DNA from: Candidatus Tiamatella incendiivivens
GTDB taxonomy: Archaea > Thermoproteota > Thermoprotei_A > Sulfolobales > Acidilobaceae
Direction: 5' to 3'
Assembly: GCA_015522635.1 (NCBI GenBank)
Contig: WALW01000019.1
Coordinates: forward strand, 124,001-188,000
DNA length: 64,000 bases
Part shown: positions 51,077 to 59,968 of the stretch, one piece after another
Layout: the number at the start of each line of letters is the position of its first letter
How positions within the stretch are numbered: position 1 is the first letter of the stretch
Made by a program: the position numbers and the translations under genes
Notes under the pieces: generated by a model
What the model was told of the DNA's origin: nothing
Seen by the model: only the letters and a program-made list of their open reading frames with translations
The model's database searches: none

Positions 51077-52357
51077 TTGGACAACCCTTTCACTGTAGAA
51101 GATATAGACGCATTAATTGCTCTTGACAGCCGGGGGAATCCTACTGTCAAAGCTATTGTAAAGACAAAAAATGGAATAGGAGTAGCTCTCGCTCCAAGTG
51201 GAGCTAGTACCGGTAAAAGAGAAGCAGTAGACCTAAGAGATGGAGGAAAGCGGTGGTTAGGAAAAGGTGTAGAACAAGCGATAGCCAATGTAAGGAGTGT
51301 AATCGGGAAAGCACTTCTTGGAGTTGATTCTAGAAGGCAGGCTTACATTGACAGTATTCTCATAACCCTGGACGGTACTGATAATAAGTCCAAGTTAGGT
51401 GGTAATTCAACTACCGCTATTAGTATTGCGATGGCGAAAGCCGCGTCAGCGACAGCCAGGTTTCCATTATACCATTATCTTGGAGGGCCTCAAGCTAGAC
51501 TTCTACCGGCTCCGCTTATGAACATTTTGAACGGCGGAGTACACGCTGGAAATGAATTAGATATACAGGAGTTCATGATAGTTCCAATAGGCGCCGACAA
51601 ATTTGTTGAAGCATTACGCATCGCCGTCGAGGTCTACGGCAATTTGAAGAATCTTCTAAAGGAGAAATATAGTAAAAACTCTATTAATGTGGGAGACGAA
51701 GGCGGGTTCGCTCCTCCTCTGAAACAGTCAAGAGAAGCTTTGTCACTTCTAGTAGAATCAATCTCAAGGGCAGGATACGAACCAGGTGCTGATGTTTTAT
51801 TAGCTGTAGATGCTGCTGCAAGCCAGTTCTACGATTCCGACAATAAGGTATATCATATAGATGGGTTAACCCTGACTAGTGGGGAATTGTCTGAGTATTA
51901 TAAGGGTCTTGTAGACGAGTTCGATATAGCAATCATCGAGGATCCATTTGATGAGGATGATTGGAATGGGTTCAAAGAGTTTACATCCTTGATGAGCAAC
52001 CGGACTATAGTTGTAGGAGATGATGTGTACACTACTAACGTAAAGATGCTGGAGAAAGGGATAGAGGGAAAATGGAGCAATGCTGTTTTGGTTAAAGTTA
52101 ACCAGGTTGGGACACTAACAGAAGCAGTCGACTTTACTTACATGGCAATGAGAAATGGGTTAAGAGCTGTTATAAGCCATAGGAGCGGAGAGACTGAGGA
52201 CGCCTTCATAGCTGACTTAGCTGTTGCTCTTGGAACAGGATTCATTAAAACAGGAGCCCCTGCAAGAGGCGAACGTGTGGCCAAGTATAATAGGCTGATT
52301 GAAATAGAAGAGGAACTTGAACCCATTTCCTTGTTTAATAATAAACGCCCAATCTAA
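51077..52357 (+). CDS. eno: enolase
   Basis: Enolase of 426 residues, interconverting 2-phosphoglycerate and PEP. The N-terminal IALDSRGNPTVKA, the ASTGKREA loop, NILNGGVHAGNELDIQEFM, VGDEGGFAP and the signature segments IIEDPFDEDDW and VKVNQVGTLTEA are present; the C-terminal ISHRSGETEDAFIADLAVAL completes the family pattern. The start chosen, TTG 51077 (MDNPFTVEDI), matches the usual enolase beginning and follows GAGGG; an ATG at 51044 would add 11 residues. With pckA it favours gluconeogenic flow. Confidence 0.96.
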   Translation: MDNPFTVEDIDALIALDSRGNPTVKAIVKTKNGIGVALAPSGASTGKREAVDLRDGGKRWLGKGVEQAIANVRSVIGKALLGVDSRRQAYIDSILITLDGTDNKSKLGGNSTTAISIAMAKAASATARFPLYHYLGGPQARLLPAPLMNILNGGVHAGNELDIQEFMIVPIGADKFVEALRIAVEVYGNLKNLLKEKYSKNSINVGDEGGFAPPLKQSREALSLLVESISRAGYEPGADVLLAVDAAASQFYDSDNKVYHIDGLTLTSGELSEYYKGLVDEFDIAIIEDPFDEDDWNGFKEFTSLMSNRTIVVGDDVYTTNVKMLEKGIEGKWSNAVLVKVNQVGTLTEAVDFTYMAMRNGLRAVISHRSGETEDAFIADLAVALGTGFIKTGAPARGERVAKYNRLIEIEEELEPISLFNNKRPI

Positions 52358-52421
52358 TTTTTTTACTATAGATTGTTTGAAACTGGCTAAATATTATATA
52401 TAAATATTTTTATATAATATA

Positions 52422-52595
52422 GTGATTTATATAGATAAGATTAAAACAGGAATACCCGGAACGGATGGATTAATTTACAGTGGTATACCTAAGAGAAATG
52501 TTGCACTATTGTCAGGCGATCCAAGTACCGGTAAAACAATACTCAGTCAACGTAAAAACGAAACTCCCAGGAGTGATAATCTATGTCCACAGTAA
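52422..52595 (+). pseudogene. truncated KaiC/RadA-like ATPase fragment
   Basis: The start GTG 52422 opens 57 codons that match only the N-terminus of a KaiC-domain ATPase: [20 protein letters not shown], then [17 protein letters not shown] with a complete Walker A. After ILSQ the sequence departs (RKNETPRSD) and stops at 52593-52595. The remaining ATPase domain is absent here. It is a gene relic, or the remnant of a deletion junction. Its end overlaps the start of the HTH gene at 52583. Confidence 0.7.
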
Positions 52596-53042
52596 TACCT
52601 CTAAAACCTCTGGGAAAAGAAGACATTAGAAAACTAGAACTCGCTCTTATATTCAGCACATTATTCAGAAGAGACTTTGTTGAGAAAATAAAAGACGCGC
52701 ATGTTAGACTGGCATGGTCAGACTCTCTTGTTGTAGCTACCGGAGCATTAGCCGGAGAAAGAGCCGGATATACTACTACAAAATAGCTAAGGGACTAGGT
52801 AGAACGGATCCACGGTGAGAAATCGCGTACAAGGAAAGCTAGTTAGAGAAAAATACGGAATTATTATAAGAAACAAAGTAGTGTTCGAAATGACGCCCAC
52901 AGAAGAACTTGGAATACTCCAGTCTAGTAAGGTAGGGGAATTAGAGGAGAAACTGAAAGAGTACGAGAGTCATTTAACTATTCTGAACCAGAAGCTTACC
53001 AAGGTTAAAGAGACGTTATCGAAACTTCTTGAAGAACTGTAA
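52583..53042 (+). pseudogene. frameshifted helix-turn-helix protein gene
   Basis: The ATG at 52583, with SD GGAGTGAT, opens a frame ending AGYTTTK then TAG. The expected continuation IAKGLGRTDP appears one frame over (52780-52815), and VRNRVQGKLVREKYGIIIRN continues in a third frame from GTG 52815 to the stop at 53042 with a coiled-coil-like tail (ELEEKLKEYESHLTILNQKL). Two single-base deletions, near 52780 and 52811, would explain it. The combined protein, about 150 residues, looks like a crenarchaeal HTH regulator: AGYTTTKIAK-GLGRTDPTVRN is a typical recognition helix. Sequence error in short runs is an alternative. Confidence 0.65.
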
Positions 53043-53145
53043 ACACTTTTTAATAATCTCTGAGTTAGCTATATACAGCAATATCCTTTGAGGAGTTCGA
53101 TCTATATTATTTCCATAAACCAATAGTTTAACTTGGGGGTCTATA

Positions 53146-54324
53146 GTGCTTATAGAAGCTCCAGAGCGATTTGAACAATACGGTTCCGTAAGAATTTATG
53201 ATGTAAGCAAAGTACTAGAGCTAGATTCGCTGGCGAGCCATAATCCTTCTGGTACGTACAAGCTTGATTATAATGAACTAGAAGATATAGGATCCAGGAC
53301 AGCTATAGTGGTTCCTGTAAAGGATGAGGAACTCTTTACGCTAGAGGGAGTACTAGCAGGTATACCTCACCTATCTCCAATAATACTTATTTCAGCATCA
53401 TCCAGACTCCCGATAGACAGGTATAGACACGAGTTAGCCCTCTCCAAGAACTTCTATTACAGAACCAGTCGTCCTATTATTGTTATTCATCAACGGGATC
53501 CTGTTTGGAGTGAATTTCTAGCCGGAACTCCTCTTGAGGAATTATTGGATGAGAATGGTATAGTAAGGAAAGGTAAAGGCGAGGGCATGATTCTAGGTGT
53601 TATGGTGGCGAAATATCTGGGCTACGAGTATGTGGGTTTTATTGACAGCGATAACTATGTTCCTGGATCAGTCCACGAGTACGCGTGGACTTATTATGCT
53701 GGCTTCGCTATAGCTGAAAGCAAGGGCTCGATGATTAGAATACAATGGCCTTACAAAGCGAAACTGCAAGAGTCAGAGGTTTACCTCAGGAGGAGAGGTA
53801 GGGTTTCGAGAGTAACGAACACTGTTATAAATCACGTCCTTACAATGATTAGGAGGATTGAAACAGATGTCATTAAAACCGCTAACAGCGGTGAACACGC
53901 CCTAAGCATGGACCTCGCGGTGGACCTAAGATGGGCTGGCGGATTCGCTGTAGAACCATTTGAGTATGTATACCTCCTAGAAAAATGCTGGATAGAAAAA
54001 GATGAAAACGAATGTCCCATGATAAAGGAAGGCGTCAAAATTATCCAACTAGAATCAAGGAATCCGCATATCCATGCAAGTAGAGACGATGGGCATCTAA
54101 TTGAAATGCTCGCACTCAGCCTCGGCACTATATATCACTCGAAACTGGTAAACGGGGGTCTTAAGGAATATGTAATCAATACACTGAGAAACTACGGTTA
54201 TACTGGAAAAGAGCCGCCGAAACCTAGAGTGTATCCCCCCATTAAAAGCGTGGATATAGATAAAATTGTTTCACACGTTCTATCTGAAAGCATTGACGCG
54301 AGGATCTATGGCTTGAAAACATAA
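53146..54324 (+). CDS. mpgS: mannosyl-3-phosphoglycerate synthase
   Basis: A GDP-mannose:3-phosphoglycerate glycosyltransferase of 392 residues, making mannosyl-3-phosphoglycerate, the precursor of the thermal compatible solute mannosylglycerate. The opening RFEQYGSVRIYDVSKVLELD, the VPVKDEELFTLEGVLAGIPH region, the metal/nucleotide loop GFIDSDNYVPGSVHEYAWTY and IQLESRNPHIHASRDDGHL fit the family. The usual partner phosphatase (MpgP) is not adjacent. Start GTG 53146 after GGGGT. Confidence 0.9.
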   Translation: MLIEAPERFEQYGSVRIYDVSKVLELDSLASHNPSGTYKLDYNELEDIGSRTAIVVPVKDEELFTLEGVLAGIPHLSPIILISASSRLPIDRYRHELALSKNFYYRTSRPIIVIHQRDPVWSEFLAGTPLEELLDENGIVRKGKGEGMILGVMVAKYLGYEYVGFIDSDNYVPGSVHEYAWTYYAGFAIAESKGSMIRIQWPYKAKLQESEVYLRRRGRVSRVTNTVINHVLTMIRRIETDVIKTANSGEHALSMDLAVDLRWAGGFAVEPFEYVYLLEKCWIEKDENECPMIKEGVKIIQLESRNPHIHASRDDGHLIEMLALSLGTIYHSKLVNGGLKEYVINTLRNYGYTGKEPPKPRVYPPIKSVDIDKIVSHVLSESIDARIYGLKT

Positions 54325-54340
54325 TAGGAGGCGCCTATTC

Positions 54341-55252
54341 TTGGAAATCGTACTAAAACATAGCAGGTTAACTCCACCCATAGCTGTTGTCCATGGCGGG
54401 GCCGGTGCAAGAAAAGTAGTGCCTGGAGAAGTATGGGATATTCTAAGTAAGTCAGCGGAGGAGGGAGTGAGAAACTCTAAGAAATCGGCTCTCGAAAGAG
54501 TTGTATTGAGCGTGGAAGTCCTAGAGGATACTTGTCTCCTTAACGCAGGACGAGGTAGTGTGCTTGATTACTATGGCAATATAAGTATGGATGCAGGGCT
54601 TATGGACGGCAAATCAAGGAAATATGGTGCAGTAGCAAATGTTCACCACCCTCTCCATCCAATAAGGTTGGCACACATCATTATGACTAATACGGCACAT
54701 AACTTCCTAGCCGGTATAGAAGCAGATCTCTTCGCTTCTAAACTTGGTTTAACGAGGCATCCTGGACCTTGTGAGAACAGAATGAAACAATGGCTAGACT
54801 TAAAATCTAAGCCTCTTCGCCCATATCTCGAAGCTAACAAGAAATGGTTGGAATCCGATACAGTAGGCGGCATAGCGTCCCACAATAATATAGTAGCCGT
54901 AGGAGTTAGCACAGGAGGACTCTCCCTGAAGATGCCGGGACGAGTTGGAGATTCTCCTGTCATAGGAGGGGGCTTCTATTCTACAGGTAAGGTAGGGGTA
55001 GTCGCTACAGGTATCGGCGAGCTAATATCGAGGTATCTTCTATCATACCGTTTAGCTTCAGCTTTTGAGGATGGAGGCTATAATGCTACGGTCAAGGTTT
55101 TCAGAGATTTCACGGATAAATATGGTGTTGGAACTGCTGGATTCATTCTGAGCTCTATTGACGGAGACATTGTAGCGGGTTATAATACCGAGTTTATGCC
55201 TTGGTCAGCTTGTAATTTAGAGGGATGCATAGATAACAATGTTAAAGGTTAG
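54341..55252 (+). CDS. isoaspartyl peptidase/L-asparaginase, Ntn type
   Basis: A 303-residue N-terminal-nucleophile hydrolase of the plant-type asparaginase family. The start region IAVVHGGAGARK, the NAGRGSVLDYYGNISMDAG segment and the autocleavage site SDTVGGIAS are present; Thr174 is the predicted nucleophile (canonical sites read DTVG). A GVSTGGLSLKMPGRVGDSP-type ligand loop follows. It would remove isoaspartyl residues or hydrolyse asparagine. TTG 54341 lies 16 bases after mpgS, likely one transcript. Confidence 0.86.
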   Translation: MEIVLKHSRLTPPIAVVHGGAGARKVVPGEVWDILSKSAEEGVRNSKKSALERVVLSVEVLEDTCLLNAGRGSVLDYYGNISMDAGLMDGKSRKYGAVANVHHPLHPIRLAHIIMTNTAHNFLAGIEADLFASKLGLTRHPGPCENRMKQWLDLKSKPLRPYLEANKKWLESDTVGGIASHNNIVAVGVSTGGLSLKMPGRVGDSPVIGGGFYSTGKVGVVATGIGELISRYLLSYRLASAFEDGGYNATVKVFRDFTDKYGVGTAGFILSSIDGDIVAGYNTEFMPWSACNLEGCIDNNVKG

Positions 55253-55286
55253 CAACCATTATCCTATAGTGAAATAGGTGTGTTAA

Positions 55287-56939
55287 TTGATTATTGATAT
55301 GATACGCCGCAGGAAAGTTGTACCTGCCCGAGAATCTTTATCTAAAGTGAAAGACGGGGATGTTATAGCTGTTTCAGGGTTTAACATGGCTTTAACTCCT
55401 ACTTATCTTTTAAAAGAGCTTTACAACCTTTACCTTGAAACAGGCCATCCAAACAAGTTATTCTTCACATCTGATACTCTACCAGGCAGTCCTGGTGAAG
55501 GCTTGGACGATATAGCTAGAGATATGATGAAAAAAGAGGATTACGGTTTTATTAGAGGAGTTCTTTTACCATTTATTGGATGGACCCCAAATGTTCAAGA
55601 GCTTATAGAGAAAAATGTCATTGAAGGGTATACGTGGAGCATAGGAGTAATGGCCTATTGGTTCCGTGAGGTTGGTTCCGGAAGACCGGGGGTTATTAGT
55701 AGAGTCGGAATGGCTACAGTTCTAGATCCTGAACATGATGCCGGGGCAGTCAATGATTTAGCTAGGAAAAAGAGAACAGCGAAAATAGATTACGTCAGGC
55801 TTGGAGGTAAGACGTATCTATTTTACCGTGCTCCTAAACCGAATGTAGCTCTCATTCGAGGAACGACTTCAGATGAAATAGGCAACCTTACACTAGAAGG
55901 AGAAGCAATGACGGGAACTGTTCTAAACATAGCACAAGCAACTAAAGCACAGCCTAATCCAGGTATAGTTATAGCCCAAGTAATGAGATTAGCAAAGTTC
56001 GGCACTTTGAATCCAAAATGCGTCCAAGTCCCAGGACCCATAATTGATTACATTGTAACGGTAAAGGATCCAGAGCATCATAAGCAAACAGCAAACATTA
56101 CATACGACCCCAGGATCTCAGGTGAAATTATACCCCCTATGGATCCTTCTTTATTTGAGAAGGCTCCCTTGAACGCTAGGAAGATAATTGCAAGGAGGGT
56201 TCTATTACAGCTGGTTAGTATAATAAAGAATGAGCACAGACCTATAATAGTCAATTTAGGAATAGGAATTCCATCAATGGTTACATCCGTTGCTATCGAA
56301 GAGGAAATAGGAGATCTTTTGGCTACAACCATAGAATCAGGCCCTTGGGGAGGTAAAGCATTAGCAGGAGAGGATTTCGGTGCTTCAATAGGTCCATATG
56401 CCATAATACCTATGCCCGATCAATTTAGTGTATACGAGGGAGGTATATTAGATGCAGCTAGTTTAGGATTTCTACAAATCGATAGACACGGGAATGTTAA
56501 TCCGAGCGTCCTGCCTGGTAGGATGACGGGACCTGGCGGATTCCCAGTGATAGCAACCGGTAGCCCTAGACTATATTTCGCAGGTCTATTCACTGCCGGC
56601 AAACAAAATATCAGAGTAACTAATGGAGAACTAGAGATTCTCAGGGATGGGAGAATAATGAAGTTCGTAGATCACGTATATAAGATAATGTGTTCTGGGA
56701 TAAATTTGCTGAGAAAAAAAGAAGTTCTATACATTACGGAGAGAGCAGTATTTAGATTAAGCGGAGAAGGACCTCTCTTGGAGGAAGTTGCACCTGGAGT
56801 AGATATCGACAAGGATATAATTAGGAAAATGGAATTCAAACCAGTTATCCACGGCGAGCCGAAAATTATGGATAAGAGGTTGTTCAGAGAGAGGAGAATG
56901 AATTTACTGCGTGAAATTATAGAAATAATAGAGAAATGA
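55287..56939 (+). CDS. acetate/propionate-type CoA transferase (fused alpha-beta)
   Basis: A 550-residue family I CoA transferase with both halves fused. The N-terminal half has VKDGDVIAVSGFNMALTPTY and the C-terminal half has IIVNLGIGIPSMV with the catalytic glutamate motif TIESGPWGG. It would exchange CoA between an acyl-CoA and acetate or another carboxylate, consistent with the acyl-CoA dehydrogenase and ETF elsewhere in the window. Start TTG 55287, 34 bases after the peptidase gene; the three genes from mpgS may share a transcript. Substrate specificity cannot be read from sequence. Confidence 0.9.
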   Translation: MIIDMIRRRKVVPARESLSKVKDGDVIAVSGFNMALTPTYLLKELYNLYLETGHPNKLFFTSDTLPGSPGEGLDDIARDMMKKEDYGFIRGVLLPFIGWTPNVQELIEKNVIEGYTWSIGVMAYWFREVGSGRPGVISRVGMATVLDPEHDAGAVNDLARKKRTAKIDYVRLGGKTYLFYRAPKPNVALIRGTTSDEIGNLTLEGEAMTGTVLNIAQATKAQPNPGIVIAQVMRLAKFGTLNPKCVQVPGPIIDYIVTVKDPEHHKQTANITYDPRISGEIIPPMDPSLFEKAPLNARKIIARRVLLQLVSIIKNEHRPIIVNLGIGIPSMVTSVAIEEEIGDLLATTIESGPWGGKALAGEDFGASIGPYAIIPMPDQFSVYEGGILDAASLGFLQIDRHGNVNPSVLPGRMTGPGGFPVIATGSPRLYFAGLFTAGKQNIRVTNGELEILRDGRIMKFVDHVYKIMCSGINLLRKKEVLYITERAVFRLSGEGPLLEEVAPGVDIDKDIIRKMEFKPVIHGEPKIMDKRLFRERRMNLLREIIEIIEK

Positions 56940-57039
56940 GTTCCACGTATGCTTACTCTCCAGAGCTGATAGATGGTTTATACAAGCATGCAAAACCGAG
57001 AGACTATGGAGGTAGGAGAATGATCCTGCGCTCTTTTTG

Positions 57040-57117
57040 TGGTGCCGCGGCCGGGATTTGAACCCGGGTCACGGGCTCGAGAGGCCCGCATACTTGGCCG
57101 GGCTATACTACCGCGGC
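57040..57117 (-). tRNA. tRNA-Glu (CTC anticodon) with encoded CCA
   Basis: On the minus strand: acceptor GCCGCGG (57117-57111) pairs with CCGCGGC (57050-57044), followed by A-CCA (57043-57040) encoded in the DNA. The anticodon loop CTCTCGA, closed by CGGGC/GCCCG, gives anticodon CTC (57081-57079), reading GAG. The T arm CCGGG-TTCAAAT-CCCGG is canonical. No intron. A TATA-like element is at 57151-57158, inside the adjacent gene. The 5-prime 15 bases overlap the end of the coding sequence at 57103. Confidence 0.95.
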
Positions 57118-57582
57118 TTCCGGTGTATTATTTGATTCATCGAAGCCGGGTTTAAAATTGTTAACTGTTTTAGTTTCTCTACATCTTACATAGATTCTTA
57201 CAGCTTCTATTAGTAGGAATATCTGGCTTATGTCAGGGTATGAGACTTTGTATACTCCTTCAACCGGGGGATGTTCAAGCGGATGCTGTTCCACTATGAG
57301 AAAAGGGTATACCGCTTTCTTCGTTGGTATATGAGATATTACTATGAGGTTCGTCGCTAACAATGTGAATGCTATTGTCAATGTTGCCCAGATCGGGGGT
57401 TTATCTTTTAGTAAGAGAATTGAGAGGTAAAGGAAGCTTAAGTAGAGAACAGCCCACCCTGCTCTTACGGGATCAGTTATCACAGCATAAGATACCCCCG
57501 GCACCAGCAGGGTTATCAGCACTATTATTTTTAGAGGATTAATTGTTGCAGCGTCAAAGCAAGCCTTGAAACGATCTTTCAT
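57103..57582 (-). CDS. membrane protein whose end overlaps tRNA-Glu
   Basis: A 159-residue protein with three to four predicted helices: PLKIIVLITLLVPGVSYAVI, GWAVLYLSFLYLSILLL, PPIWATLTIAFTLLATNLIV, and a C-terminal IFLLIEAVRIYVRC. No family recognised. ATG 57582 has GGGGGAACTGG upstream. The last codons and the TAG stop lie within the 5-prime end of the tRNA-Glu gene, so the tRNA promoter sits in the coding tail. Real, since the start context is good; role unknown. Confidence 0.6.
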   Translation of the reverse strand: MKDRFKACFDAATINPLKIIVLITLLVPGVSYAVITDPVRAGWAVLYLSFLYLSILLLKDKPPIWATLTIAFTLLATNLIVISHIPTKKAVYPFLIVEQHPLEHPPVEGVYKVSYPDISQIFLLIEAVRIYVRCRETKTVNNFKPGFDESNNTPEAAVV

Positions 57583-57621
57583 CCAGTTCCCCCTGTTTGC
57601 TGGGTTAGGGGTTGATAGATT

Positions 57622-57656
57622 AATTTATAATTATGGTAGTTTCACACTGGTGAAAC
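57622..57656 (+). promoter_or_regulatory. TATA box plus inverted repeat, candidate operator of the ABC operon
   Basis: AATTTATAATTA at 57622-57633 is a good TATA element, placing transcription near 57653. Between it and the ATG at 57672 is a perfect 7-bp inverted repeat, GTTTCAC (57639-57645), four-base spacer ACTG, GTGAAAC (57650-57656), overlying the start site. A repressor bound there would block initiation of the transporter operon. Function inferred. Confidence 0.5.
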
Positions 57657-57671
57657 ACGGGCTATCAGTTC

Positions 57672-59957
57672 ATGAATGCTGGAGACGCTGCCAATAGGGA
57701 TTGGAGGCTATCTGACAGGACACTATTCTACGGAGTAGCATATGGAGTTACTATTATAGTAGGATTCCTCTATATTTATGGGCTGGTTCCCTATGGGATA
57801 ACCCTGATTATAGCATTCCTGTCAGGTCTATTCCTATCATTGTATAGGTGTAATAAGACTAAAACAAGACCTGCTGATTTCTATAGGTTTGATGCCAACA
57901 AACAGGTATACTTAATTGCTCTGTTAATTATAGTAATAGGGCTTCCTCTCAAAATATATGGGAGAGGAACATTTTACCTCTTAGAAATAATCTCCCTTAC
58001 ATATGCAACCGATGTTACTATAGGATTAGTTGACCATACTTTTGTATCAATTAAAAACTATCATGTAAAAAGGAGGGAAGAGAAGAGAATATGGGAGGAA
58101 TATGGATTACGCTCAGTTCCATGGATAAAGAGAATAGACAAACTAATTGCTGTCTTTGCAACTTACCCTCTGATAATGATGACAGTATTCCTTTTAGTGC
58201 CTGTAACAATAGTAATTGTGAAAGCTTTCACACCTCCCACTGTAGGTCCAAGTGCTGGAGACCATTTGTATTGGTTGAAAATGGTTTTCACTGACCCTAT
58301 TTATGTAAGAGAGAAACCCATAGGACAGTTTATTGCAACGAAAATAGTGGACGGAATGCCTGTACTTTATCTAGGGGGGGCTAGAGTTACATATAATCAT
58401 GGCATATTGATTAACTCGCTACTTGTGGCTGTAACCGTAACTATATCAGCTACTTTACTAGGTCTTCTCATGGCATTCATAATGGCTAGATATAAGTTTC
58501 CAGGAAAATCGCTCTTCAGAATACTAGTCCTAGTACCGATGTTTATCATCCCATTCGCGAACGCCTTAGCAGTCAAAGCAATCTTTAGTTATGATGGGAT
58601 AGGCTCGGTTATCCTACATGACTACCTTAAAATTCTGCCATGGAGAATTAACCTAGCAGGCCTGGCTGGAGTTATATTTCTCCAAATAATGGCTTACATG
58701 CCAATAGCTTATCTAAACATTTTCTCCTCGCTTGCTAATATAGATCCTAACTTAGAGGAACAAGCGGAAAACCTTGGAGCCAAAGGGTTTAAGTTATTTA
58801 GAACAGTCACACTCCCCCTAGCACTACCTGGAATAGCAGCTGGGGCAATACTAGTCTTCATATTCAGCTTAGAGGATCTAGCAGGTCCTATTGTTTTTAA
58901 CGAAAGAAACCTCATCAGCTATCAAATATACGATAAACTCCTAGTATCGGCTGGTAAACCAACTATTCTACCTGAGATATCCACGCTGGCTCTAGTGATG
59001 TTAATGTTCGCGATACTGGGATATGCTATAATCAGGAGCTATGTTAGTTTGAAGCAATATGCAATGCTGTCTAAAGGAGGAAGAAGGCATCCGAGGGAAA
59101 GAAAACCAGGAATAGCGGGGCTCTTCTCGATTTATGTAGTACTTTTATCTATTCTAGCGTTCGCTTCAGTACCTCAGGTTGGAACTATTCTCATAACTTT
59201 TGGTTTGCTTCAACCAGATGGAAAACCAACATTGAGTCAGTTTACATTACAACATCTTGAACGGGTTTTGACAGCTCCTGACGTAAATATTTACATTAGA
59301 AACTCGATAGTCTATGCGTCGCTAGCGCTTGCTTTAATGCTAACTATAGCAATACCAGCTGCCTACGCTGTTTCACGTAGCAGGTCTAAGTTGATGAATA
59401 TACTTGACGCTCTCGTAACATTACCCATAGCAATACCCGGACTAGTTGTAGCTGTAGGTTTATTCTTCTTCTACTCAACAGGCATATTCAGAGGAACACC
59501 TTTTGATCCTACAAGCCCTGAAACCTATAACCCGATGTATGTACTAGTCCTAGCATATGGTATAAGGAAGATACCGTTCGTAGCGAGAAGCTTATTTGCC
59601 GGCCTCCAGCAAACCCATGTAAGCCTAGAAGAGGCAGCGATGAATCTTGGAGCTTCTAGATCAAAAGTCCTCATAAGCATAGTGATTCCACTAATATTAC
59701 TTAATATCCTAAGCGGAGTTCTACTCGGATTTATCTACGCTTCAACAGAGGTTAGCGTAAGCATAACACTCGGAGGAATGTCTGCTGATAATACGAAAGC
59801 ACCACTTACATGGTTCATGAAGCAAACTAGTCTAGCCTCTGTTCAAGCGTCGTTCGACCTTGTATCACTTGGATTCGTCCTCATAATCATTCAGTTAATA
59901 GCTGTGGTGATTATCGTGCTTGGCTTACGTCAGAGTTACGCGTTTATATCGCTTTGA
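57672..59957 (+). CDS. ABC importer permease with two fused transmembrane domains
   Basis: A 761-residue permease of the iron/thiamine/phosphonate-like (FbpB/ThiP) class, with two permease domains in one chain. The EAA loops are EEQAENLGAKGFKLFRTVTL near residue 361 and EEAAMNLGASRSKVLISIVI near 652. An extra N-terminal region of about 120 residues has three hydrophobic helices, and a long extracytoplasmic stretch follows the next helix (PPTVGPSAGDHLYWLKM). No periplasmic binding protein is found in the window. The ATP-binding gene follows 11 bases later. The substrate is unknown. Confidence 0.85.
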   Translation: MNAGDAANRDWRLSDRTLFYGVAYGVTIIVGFLYIYGLVPYGITLIIAFLSGLFLSLYRCNKTKTRPADFYRFDANKQVYLIALLIIVIGLPLKIYGRGTFYLLEIISLTYATDVTIGLVDHTFVSIKNYHVKRREEKRIWEEYGLRSVPWIKRIDKLIAVFATYPLIMMTVFLLVPVTIVIVKAFTPPTVGPSAGDHLYWLKMVFTDPIYVREKPIGQFIATKIVDGMPVLYLGGARVTYNHGILINSLLVAVTVTISATLLGLLMAFIMARYKFPGKSLFRILVLVPMFIIPFANALAVKAIFSYDGIGSVILHDYLKILPWRINLAGLAGVIFLQIMAYMPIAYLNIFSSLANIDPNLEEQAENLGAKGFKLFRTVTLPLALPGIAAGAILVFIFSLEDLAGPIVFNERNLISYQIYDKLLVSAGKPTILPEISTLALVMLMFAILGYAIIRSYVSLKQYAMLSKGGRRHPRERKPGIAGLFSIYVVLLSILAFASVPQVGTILITFGLLQPDGKPTLSQFTLQHLERVLTAPDVNIYIRNSIVYASLALALMLTIAIPAAYAVSRSRSKLMNILDALVTLPIAIPGLVVAVGLFFFYSTGIFRGTPFDPTSPETYNPMYVLVLAYGIRKIPFVARSLFAGLQQTHVSLEEAAMNLGASRSKVLISIVIPLILLNILSGVLLGFIYASTEVSVSITLGGMSADNTKAPLTWFMKQTSLASVQASFDLVSLGFVLIIIQLIAVVIIVLGLRQSYAFISL

Positions 59958-59968
59958 GGTGTTAGAAA

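Noticed and set aside
52358-52421. AT-rich stretch with TATATAA as an origin or attachment site
   Set aside because: No repeated origin boxes or flanking repeats; it is an ordinary promoter-like AT-rich gap.
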